Source of the DNA: an uncultured Oscillibacter sp. | Lineage (GTDB): Bacteria > Bacillota > Clostridia > Oscillospirales > Oscillospiraceae | Direction: 5' to 3' | NCBI GenBank assembly: GCA_910576865.1 | Contig: CAJTKE010000003.1 | Span: 62,001 to 126,000 of the forward strand | Length of the DNA stretch: 64,000 nt | In this document: one piece after another, positions 57,906-64,000 of the stretch | Layout: each line of letters starts with the position of its first letter | Numbering within the stretch: position 1 is the first letter of the stretch | Translations under genes and position numbers: made by a program | Notes under the pieces: generated by a model | The model's input: the letters and a program-made list of their open reading frames with translations, nothing else | Databases searched by the model: none | Told to the model about the DNA's origin: nothing

Positions 57906-58274
57906 TTACAGGAACACGGCGCCGTCGATATTGGTGAATACGCTGTCCTTCATCTCGTCCTGGGTGATGGCCGTGATGACCCGCCCGTGGGGGACGTTGA
58001 TGATGAAGGCTTTTTCGGTGTCCATCGCCAGGATGTTGGTGGCGCCCTTTGCCTGGGCCCGCACCACGCTTCCCTTGATCTGGTCGATGAGGCTGGGAGT
58101 GATCTCGATGCCCCGCTCCTCGGCGCGGCTCATGGCGTGCTTGGAGAATTGGACATCCTGTCCCGCCCTGGCCAGCTCCGTCTGCAGGGCCATGGCAAAG
58201 CCGCTCTCCGCCGCACGCCTCCCTGCGTCCGGTATCTGCTGGATCTGGCTCTGTCTCGCTACGCGTTCGATCAC
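57906..58274 (-). CDS. TIGR02530-type flagellar operon protein
   Basis: This 122-residue protein of unknown function matches the small conserved gene placed between flgD and flgE in Gram-positive flagellar operons. The core VQFSKHAMSRAEERGIEITPSLIDQI and the C-terminal NVPHGRVITAITQDEMKDSVFTNIDGAVFL are family-typical. No signal or membrane segment is seen. A supportive role in hook assembly is plausible from its position. Confidence 0.88.
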   Translation of the reverse strand: MIERVARQSQIQQIPDAGRRAAESGFAMALQTELARAGQDVQFSKHAMSRAEERGIEITPSLIDQIKGSVVRAQAKGATNILAMDTEKAFIINVPHGRVITAITQDEMKDSVFTNIDGAVFL

Positions 58275-58286
58275 GTGGAACTCACC

Positions 58287-58898
58287 TCAGCTTTCGCTCT
58301 CCTGGGGGGCGCCGTTCTCGCCGTTGTACTCCGGGTTTTGGGTCTCGCCGCCGGGCTGCACGGTTTCCTCCGGCTTCGTGGTCTCCTCGGGCTTGGTGGT
58401 CTCGCCGGGCTTCTCCGTGCCCTCCACCTTGTCTTCTCCGTCCTCGTCTTCCTCTTCCTTGGGCGGCGGCAGCTTGCCCACGGCCATGATGTCGCTGAGG
58501 AAGTAGTACTCGTCGTTGTCCAGGAAGATGACCTGCTGTCCGTCCATGGTGCCGGTGCCGGTGACGGTGCCGCAGATTTCCTGGAGCTTTCCGTCTTCTC
58601 CGTACTTGCCCACGGTGACTTCCTTGCCCACCAGGGAGGCGGAGTAATTCATGGTCACCGCGTCGGTCATGTTGACCATGGAGGTGATCATCTGCATCTG
58701 CACCATCTGGTTCAGCATTTCGGAGGTGTCCATGGTCTCGTCGATGCCCTGGCTGGTCAGCTGGGTGATCATCAGCTGGATGAAGTCGGTCATGTCCAGG
58801 TCCAGGTTGCTGCCCTTCCTGACGATGGTGACTTCCTTCCCGCCGGCGGTTTTATGGGTGCCGTAAAGACTGCCGATATCGGTCATCAAATCGCTCAC
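58287..58898 (-). CDS. flgD: Flagellar hook cap protein FlgD
   Basis: FlgD scaffolds hook assembly. The 203-residue product has the conserved N-terminus (LDLDMTDFIQLMITQLTSQG, then MNQMVQMQMITSMVNMTDAV) and a beta-rich middle (ASLVGKEVTVGKY). The C-terminal ~60 residues are Glu/Thr/Pro-rich and probably disordered, replacing the second half of the usual FlgD fold. It sits between fliK and the TIGR02530 gene. Confidence 0.9.
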   Translation of the reverse strand: MSDLMTDIGSLYGTHKTAGGKEVTIVRKGSNLDLDMTDFIQLMITQLTSQGIDETMDTSEMLNQMVQMQMITSMVNMTDAVTMNYSASLVGKEVTVGKYGEDGKLQEICGTVTGTGTMDGQQVIFLDNDEYYFLSDIMAVGKLPPPKEEEDEDGEDKVEGTEKPGETTKPEETTKPEETVQPGGETQNPEYNGENGAPQESES

Positions 58899-58920
58899 TT
58901 GCTCACATCCTTTCCCGGGG

Positions 58921-60039
58921 TCACTCCCCGTCCATGGGAATCAGGCCCAGCCTGAGCTGCTGGAGGAAATCCTCCCCGCTCCGCTCCTGCCTGCGGCGCT
59001 GTTCCTGCTGGTGTCTCTGGTGGTGCTCCTGCTGCTGCTCATAGAGGTCCTGCCTCTGGCTCTCCTCCTGGCGGGGGACCTCCACCCGGACCTCCTGCCG
59101 GGCCTCCCGGCCCAGAAGCTGGGCCAGCTCCGTGGTGCTCCTGCTGAGCAGGTCCTGGGTGCCCCGGTTCTCGGCGTGAATCTGGACCACCAGATTGCCC
59201 TCCTTGCCCCAGGTCATCTCCACGGTGACCTTGCCCAGGTTCTCCGGGGTCAGCTGGAGCTCCACCCGGGTCTCGCCGTTCTGCAGGGCCTCCGTCAGCC
59301 TGGGGGCAATCTGCTTTTCCAGGGGTTCCTCCGCCTCCGCGGTCCTGGGGGCCTCGCCCACCTTCACGGGGACGGCTTTCACGTCCTCAAAGACGGGGGT
59401 CTCGATCTCCGCGCCCTGGGGCTCGCCGGATTCCTCCGTGTCGGCCGCCTCCGGCGCCCGCGCCTCGGCATGGCCGGTTTCCACCTTGACCTCCACGGTC
59501 CGCTCCTCCGCCTTTCCGGCGGTCTCGGGGGCCTGGATGGTCTGGGGAAGCTCCTCCGCCAGGGCCGGGTCCACGGTCTGGGCTCCGCCCTCCACCTCGG
59601 GGACCTCCGTCTCCTCCGCCTCGGGAACAAAGCTCCGGACCTCCGGCGCCGGCGCGGTCTCCGCCATCAGGGGGGCGATGTCGTCCGCCGCGGCCTCGGC
59701 CTGCGCCTCCGGCGTCATGGCCTGCTCCACAGGCACCACCGGATTCTGCAGCATCGCCATGGCCGCCAAGGCCATCTGATTCTCCAGCTCCTTCTCGCTC
59801 TTGGGCGCGGCCGGGACCTCCGTGTCCGCCTCCGGGGTCTTTTCCGCGTCCTGGGCGTCCTGGGGCTTCTGCGTGGTCTCCGCCTTCTCCTGCCCGGGGG
59901 CCTGAGAGGCGTCGGTCTGCTTCTGCTCCAGCAGCTTCTGGAAGCCGTCCTTCTGCCCGGAGGCCTCGCCCTTCTTTCCCACCTGGGGAATCTGGGGCAT
60001 CTGCGCGTTTGCCAGCATGGTGTTGATCAACTGTTCCAT
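58921..60039 (-). CDS. fliK: Flagellar hook-length control protein FliK
   Basis: FliK measures the hook and triggers the FlhB switch. The 372-residue product has a long Glu/Ala/Pro-rich N-terminal half with low sequence conservation, and a C-terminal FliK domain with VELQLTPENLGKVTVEM and VVQIHAENRGTQDLLSR. The C-terminal ~50 residues are Gln/Arg-rich. ATG 60039 is chosen since AAGGAGG is 11 bases upstream; an upstream GTG overlaps that site. It lies between fliJ and flgD. Confidence 0.92.
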   Translation of the reverse strand: MEQLINTMLANAQMPQIPQVGKKGEASGQKDGFQKLLEQKQTDASQAPGQEKAETTQKPQDAQDAEKTPEADTEVPAAPKSEKELENQMALAAMAMLQNPVVPVEQAMTPEAQAEAAADDIAPLMAETAPAPEVRSFVPEAEETEVPEVEGGAQTVDPALAEELPQTIQAPETAGKAEERTVEVKVETGHAEARAPEAADTEESGEPQGAEIETPVFEDVKAVPVKVGEAPRTAEAEEPLEKQIAPRLTEALQNGETRVELQLTPENLGKVTVEMTWGKEGNLVVQIHAENRGTQDLLSRSTTELAQLLGREARQEVRVEVPRQEESQRQDLYEQQQEHHQRHQQEQRRRQERSGEDFLQQLRLGLIPMDGE

Positions 60040-60109
60040 ACGGTTCTTCACCTCCTTGTCATGTGGGGATATCTATTTCCAAACGGCGTCTCCGCCGCTC
60101 AGAACGAAC

Positions 60110-60556
60110 TCATGAGGCCGCGTGGGCCCGGGTGGAGCTGATGAACTCCTCGATGAACAGCTCCTCGCTCTTGGCCTCCTCCTTGTGGTAGGCCTCCAGC
60201 TTCTTCTCCTTCAGCTTCTCAATGGAAGAGGTCTCCTTTTTGGCCTCCACCATGGCCTCCCGGCGCTTCTCCGCCTCGGCCTCCAGCTCCTCCAGGTGCC
60301 TGGTCTCCCGCTGGATCTCCAGCTCCGCCGCCCGGAGGGCGCTCTGGTACATCAGGGCGTCGGTGATGGCAAGGCCCTCCGCCGCCCGCTGGTGGTACTC
60401 TCCGTCACAGTCCCGGTATTCCTGCCAGAGCCTCTCCAGCAGCGCCTCCTGGGCCCGGACCCGGGCCACGGCCTCGGCGTGCTCCCCCTGGAGCGCGCCC
60501 AGCACCTGCTGCTTGTAGGAGAGCACGGTGTCCAACGCGAATTTGAACTTCTTCAC
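60110..60556 (-). CDS. fliJ: Flagellar export protein FliJ
   Basis: FliJ is the coiled-coil stalk that links the FliI ATPase ring to the FlhA gate. The 148-residue product is one long antiparallel coiled coil, beginning KKFKFALDTVLSYKQQVL and rich in Glu, Ala and Arg (RHLEELEAEAEKRREAMVEA). Size and position after fliI are standard. Confidence 0.93.
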   Translation of the reverse strand: MKKFKFALDTVLSYKQQVLGALQGEHAEAVARVRAQEALLERLWQEYRDCDGEYHQRAAEGLAITDALMYQSALRAAELEIQRETRHLEELEAEAEKRREAMVEAKKETSSIEKLKEKKLEAYHKEEAKSEELFIEEFISSTRAHAAS

Positions 60557-60578
60557 TGGTCTGTTCTCCTTTGGTCCA

Positions 60579-61880
60579 TCAGTTCAGAATCTGCTTCAGC
60601 TTCTCGATGCACTGCTCATAGCTGAAGGCCTCGTCGATCTCCTGGGTCAGAAACCCGTTCACCGCGTCGATCTTGGAAAGGGCGTAATCCAGGTTCCGGT
60701 TGGTTCCCGGCTTGTAGGCGCCGATGGCCACCAGGTCCTGGTTCTTCTCATAGGTGCTGAGGATGTCCCGCAGACGGGAGGCCAGCTGCCGGTGCTCCTG
60801 GTCCACGATCTCCACCATCAGACGGGAGATGCTGGCGGAGACGTCGATGGCCGGGTAGTGGTTGCTGTTGGCCAGGGCCCGGGAGAGGACAATGTGCCCG
60901 TCCAGAATGCCCCGGACGGTGTCGGCGATGGGCTCGTTGGTGTCGTCGCCCTCCACCAGGACCGTGTAGACCCCGGTGATGGACCCCTTGTCGAAGTTTC
61001 CGCTCCGCTCCAGGAGCTTGGGCATCTCCGCGTACATGGAGGGGGTGTAGCCCCGGCTCACCGGCGGCTCGCCGATGGCGAGGCCGATCTCCCGCTGGGC
61101 CATGGCGAACCGGGTCAGGGAGTCCATCATCAGGAGGACGTCGTAGCCCTGGTCCCGGAAGTACTCCGCGATGCCCGTGGCCACGCTGGGGCACTTCATC
61201 CGCAGCATGGCGGGCTGGTCGGAGGTCGCCACCACCAGCACGGAGCGGCGCATACCCTCCTCGCCCAAATCCTTCTGGACGAACTCCAGGACCTCCCGGC
61301 CCCGTTCGCCCACCAGGGCGATGACGTTGATGTCGGCCTTGACGTTTTTGGCGATCATGCCCATCAGCGTGGATTTTCCCACGCCGGAGCCGGCGAAGAT
61401 GCCGATGCGCTGGCCCTTGCCGATGGTGATCATGCCGTCTATGGCCTTGACTCCGAACTCCATCCGCTCCCGGATGGGGGGGCGGCGGAGGGGATTGATA
61501 TAGGAACCGCCCACACAGTAGGCGTCGCCGCCCTCGAAGGGGGGCTTTCCGTCAATGGGCTGGCCCATGGCGTTGATGATGCGGCCCCGGAGGAACTCGC
61601 CCACCCGCAGTGTCAGCTGCCGCCCGGTGTTTCGGACGAAGTTGCCCGCCGAGATGCCCGCCATGTCGGAGTAGGGCATCAGCAGGATGTGGTCGTTCTT
61701 GAAGCCCACCACCTCGGCGGTGACCTGCCCGCCGGAATCGCCGTTGTAGATCCGGCAGATGTCGCCGACGGCCGCCCGGCCGCCGCTGGCCTCAATGGAC
61801 ATTCCGACAATATTCTCAATTTTCCCGGTCAGGCTGTAGGTCTCCGCGTTGTAGACCTGACGGATCATTTGCCGGAACAT
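60579..61880 (-). CDS. fliI: Flagellum-specific export ATPase FliI
   Basis: FliI is the F1-beta-like ATPase that loads export cargo. The 433-residue product has Walker A GIFAGSGVGKSTLMG, Walker B region LLMMDSLTRFAMAQREIG, and the family signature EPPVSRGYTPSMY. Length is normal. It lies between fliH, its regulator, and fliJ. Confidence 0.97.
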   Translation of the reverse strand: MFRQMIRQVYNAETYSLTGKIENIVGMSIEASGGRAAVGDICRIYNGDSGGQVTAEVVGFKNDHILLMPYSDMAGISAGNFVRNTGRQLTLRVGEFLRGRIINAMGQPIDGKPPFEGGDAYCVGGSYINPLRRPPIRERMEFGVKAIDGMITIGKGQRIGIFAGSGVGKSTLMGMIAKNVKADINVIALVGERGREVLEFVQKDLGEEGMRRSVLVVATSDQPAMLRMKCPSVATGIAEYFRDQGYDVLLMMDSLTRFAMAQREIGLAIGEPPVSRGYTPSMYAEMPKLLERSGNFDKGSITGVYTVLVEGDDTNEPIADTVRGILDGHIVLSRALANSNHYPAIDVSASISRLMVEIVDQEHRQLASRLRDILSTYEKNQDLVAIGAYKPGTNRNLDYALSKIDAVNGFLTQEIDEAFSYEQCIEKLKQILN

Positions 61881-61898
61881 AGGCAGCTCCTTCTGCGC

Positions 61899-62804
61899 TT
61901 ACAGGCCCCCGCTGAAATTCAGGTTGTTGAAGCTGACGCCCTCCTCCATGGGGCCGGCGTCGGACAGCAGGGTCCGGATGTTGTTCATCTGGGTGGCCGC
62001 GCTGGCGTCCACGATTTCGTCCGGGGTCTCGATGATGCAGGTCCCCGCCTCGTCGTCCGCCATGGGGATGATGCGCACCCGGTCCGAGAGGGCCGAGAGG
62101 GCGTTCATCAGGGAGGCGGGAACCTTGGAAAGGTGTCTGGCGTCGCACTCCGCGATATAGATGTGGGCCCACTCCCGGCGCTTGCGCTTGTCTATGGCGG
62201 TCTGGATCATCCGGCAGATGACCTCGCCGCTGCTCTTCAGGCTGACGGAGACCACTTTTTCCGCGATGGCGATGGCCAGGTCCCGCAGCTCCTCCACATT
62301 GTCCTCCATCTGCCGGTCCAGGGCGGCGCCCGCCCGCTCCAGAAAGCGGTCGAACTCCGCGGCCAGCTCCTCGGCCTGCCGCTGCCGGGCCCGCTGGCCC
62401 TCCTGAAGGGCCTGGGCGGCTCCCTCGGCCAGACCCTCGGCCCGGCCGGCCTCCAGCCCGCTCTGGCGGGAGGACTCGAACAGCTCCTGCGCCTTGATCT
62501 CCGCCTCCAGCCGGGCCTGATCCAGGATGTCCTCCGCCCGGCGGCGGGCGTCCTGGATGATCTGCTCCGCCTGAATCTGGGCGAAGCTCACCGGGTCCGG
62601 CTCCGGTTCGGGCTCAGGCTCGGGGGCCTTCGCCTCCTCTCCGGCCCGGAGGTCCGGGAGCGGGGCCTCCTCCGCCGGCTCCTCCTCGGAAACGGGGGGC
62701 GGCGGGGGCTCCGGCTTCTCCTCCTCCAGCACCAGCTCCTCCGCCTTGGGGAACCGGTAGGGCTCGGCCTTGGGGCGCATGATGGATTTCCAAATACTAG
62801 GCAA
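61899..62804 (-). CDS. fliH: Flagellar assembly protein FliH
   Basis: FliH dimerises, binds FliI and tethers it to the C-ring. The 301-residue product has an acidic Pro/Glu-rich N-terminal third, a coiled coil with repeated Gly-containing helices (SGLEAGRAEGLAEGAAQALQEG), and a C-terminal V1-E-like domain. The TTG start at 62804, inside fliG, is preferred because AAAGGA precedes it by eight bases; ATG at 62780 is an alternative. It overlaps fliG by eight bases. Confidence 0.9.
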   Translation of the reverse strand: MPSIWKSIMRPKAEPYRFPKAEELVLEEEKPEPPPPPVSEEEPAEEAPLPDLRAGEEAKAPEPEPEPEPDPVSFAQIQAEQIIQDARRRAEDILDQARLEAEIKAQELFESSRQSGLEAGRAEGLAEGAAQALQEGQRARQRQAEELAAEFDRFLERAGAALDRQMEDNVEELRDLAIAIAEKVVSVSLKSSGEVICRMIQTAIDKRKRREWAHIYIAECDARHLSKVPASLMNALSALSDRVRIIPMADDEAGTCIIETPDEIVDASAATQMNNIRTLLSDAGPMEEGVSFNNLNFSGGL

Positions 62805-63852
62805 TGATATCGTCCTTTCCGCCCTTCAGGATGATGATCTCACCCTTTTCCTCCAGTCCGCGGATGATGCCCACGATGCGCTGCTGGGCCTCCTCCACGT
62901 CCTTCATGCGGACGTTGGAGGTGATCTCCAGGTCGTCCTTGATGCTCTGGGCCATGCGGGTGGACATATTGGTGAACAGCTTGTTGGCGACCTCCGTGTT
63001 GGCGGCCTTGAGGGCCAGAACCAGGTCTCTGGGGTCGCAGTCCCGGACGAAGCGCTGCACGGAGCGGTCGTCCATGGTGATGATGTCCTCGAAGACGAAC
63101 ATCCGCTTGCGGATCTCGTCCGCCAGATCGGGGTCGGACAGGCCGTCGAAGATGTTTTTCTCGCTGGTCCGGTCCAGGTTGTTCATGACGTCGGCCACAT
63201 AGTCTATGCCGCCCACCTTGATATTGGTGTCCGTCATGATGTTGGAGAACCGGTTGTGCATCTCCGCCTCCACGATCTTGATGGCCGCGGGGGAGACGCT
63301 GTCCAGCTTGGCGATGCTCTCCACCACCTGGATCTGCTTCTTCTCGTCCAGCTGGGACAGCACGCCCGCCGCCTTGTCCGCGTCCACGTAGGAGAGGACC
63401 AGGGCGATGGTCTGGGGCCGCTCGCCCCGCAGGGCGGAGAACAGGGACTTGATATCCGCCTTGTCCATGAAGGCGAATTCCCGGTTTTTCAGGCTGCGGG
63501 TGACCTTGCCCAGAAGCTCGATGGCCGCCTGCTCGCCATAGGCCTTCTCCAGGACGGCCCTGGCGTACTCCAGGCCGCCCTCCGTGACGGCCTTGTTGGT
63601 CATGCACAGCTGGTAGAACTCGTTGAGGATGTCCTCGGTCTGCTGGGTGGTGAGGAAGCCCAGCCGGGCCACCTCCAACGTGAGCTGCTCGACCTCCTCA
63701 TCCTCCATGAACTTGTAAATGAGGGACGCCTTCTCCGCCCCCAGGGCGATGATGACCGCCGCCGCCTTCTGGGCGCTGGACAGCTCCACCTTGGGCTTCG
63801 CGTTCTTCGCCGCCGCGGTCTGGGTCTGGGTGGCGGCCGCTGCCTCAGCCAT
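62797..63852 (-). CDS. fliG: Flagellar motor switch protein FliG
   Basis: FliG joins the MS ring (FliF) to the C-ring and contacts the stator. The 351-residue product has the N-terminal FliF-binding domain (SSAQKAAAVIIALGAEKASLIYKF), the armadillo middle and a C-terminal torque helix region with VFEDIITMDDRSVQRFVRDCD, which holds the charged stator-contact residues. It overlaps fliF upstream and fliH downstream. Confidence 0.97.
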   Translation of the reverse strand: MAEAAAATQTQTAAAKNAKPKVELSSAQKAAAVIIALGAEKASLIYKFMEDEEVEQLTLEVARLGFLTTQQTEDILNEFYQLCMTNKAVTEGGLEYARAVLEKAYGEQAAIELLGKVTRSLKNREFAFMDKADIKSLFSALRGERPQTIALVLSYVDADKAAGVLSQLDEKKQIQVVESIAKLDSVSPAAIKIVEAEMHNRFSNIMTDTNIKVGGIDYVADVMNNLDRTSEKNIFDGLSDPDLADEIRKRMFVFEDIITMDDRSVQRFVRDCDPRDLVLALKAANTEVANKLFTNMSTRMAQSIKDDLEITSNVRMKDVEEAQQRIVGIIRGLEEKGEIIILKGGKDDIIA

Positions 63853-64000
63853 TCTTGTCGCCCCCTTTCAGCCACGTCTTGATCATCTGGGCCGCGATTT
63901 CCGGATTGTCGCTGACGAACTGGCGGATGTCCTTCCGGAGCTCCATGCTCCGCTCCATCTCCAGGTCCATCACGTTGGCGCCGGTCTCGGGGGACTCGCC
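63845..64000 (-). CDS. fliF: MS-ring protein FliF, C-terminal fragment (cut by window edge)
   Basis: Only the last 51 residues are visible. They contain RQFVSDNPEIAAQMIKTWL, the helical FliF tail that binds the FliG N-domain. The gene continues beyond the right edge, so most of the MS-ring domain is outside the window. Its TGA overlaps the start of fliG by eight bases, giving tight translational coupling. flgB, flgC and fliE probably precede it off-window. Confidence 0.93.
   Translation of the reverse strand, partial: GESPETGANVMDLEMERSMELRKDIRQFVSDNPEIAAQMIKTWLKGGDKNG

Overview
This is a gene-dense, high-GC window from a motile anaerobic Firmicute. The gene content looks like the Oscillospiraceae and related Clostridia (Oscillibacter/Intestinimonas/Flavonifractor type). 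That placement is inferred from gene content and composition: the Bacillus-style chemotaxis set with CheC, CheD, CheV and FliY, the FliW-CsrA pair, FlbD, SLH-domain surface proteins, LexA with a Gram-positive type operator, and sigma-A promoters. Roughly 50 of the genes concern the flagellum, chemotaxis or the cell surface. No rRNA, tRNA, CRISPR array or insertion sequence was recognised, and no gene-free stretch reaches 300 bases.

Left edge (1-5163) is housekeeping. On the minus strand, deoC-deoD (deoxynucleoside catabolism) is followed by a separately promoted BMP-family lipoprotein that runs off the left edge; together they suggest nucleoside uptake and salvage. On the plus strand lie a secreted trypsin-like protease, secG, and lexA behind its own LexA box.

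Late flagellar and chemotaxis block (5171-15753, minus strand). A near-consensus sigma-28 promoter precedes flgM-flgN-flgK-flgL-(DUF6470)-fliW-csrA-yjfB. Upstream of these is a second operon, cheA-cheW-cheR-cheB. A plus-strand surface module (15848-29203) follows: a YlqG-like protein, a FlhB C-domain homologue, a PilZ protein, a 1703-residue SLH protein, an Ig-like/SLH protein, a second PilZ protein, then a single-domain Clp-type AAA+ ATPase. Next, on the minus strand (29155-38614), come a coiled-coil membrane protein, an FtsA-family protein with beta-grasp-like tail modules, an MCP receptor, an orphan FtsE-like ATPase, a FliT-like protein, fliS and fliD. A divergent plus-strand pair, parA and a ComFB-domain gene, lies at 38778-40258.

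Main fla/che operon (40317-64000, minus strand, transcribed from beyond the right edge): fliF(partial)-fliG-fliH-fliI-fliJ-fliK-flgD-(TIGR02530)-flgE-flbD-motA-motB-fliM-fliY-cheY-fliO-fliP-fliQ-fliR-flhB-flhA-fliA-flhO-flhP-cheC-cheD-cheV-(EAL/HDOD). fliL, flhF and flhG, often found in this operon, are absent here. Class-II genes build the basal body, export gate and hook. FliA, held by FlgM until the hook is complete, then switches on late genes through sigma-28 promoters.

The most unusual observation is FliY. It lacks the usual N-terminal CheY-P docking peptide, but its proline-rich linker carries three copies of a similar motif, between an intact two-site CheY-P phosphatase domain and the C-ring domain. 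Other points of interest are a collection of likely cyclic-di-GMP effectors (two PilZ, ComFB, degenerate EAL), the ParA/ComFB pair, the solo Clp-like ATPase and the FtsA-like protein.
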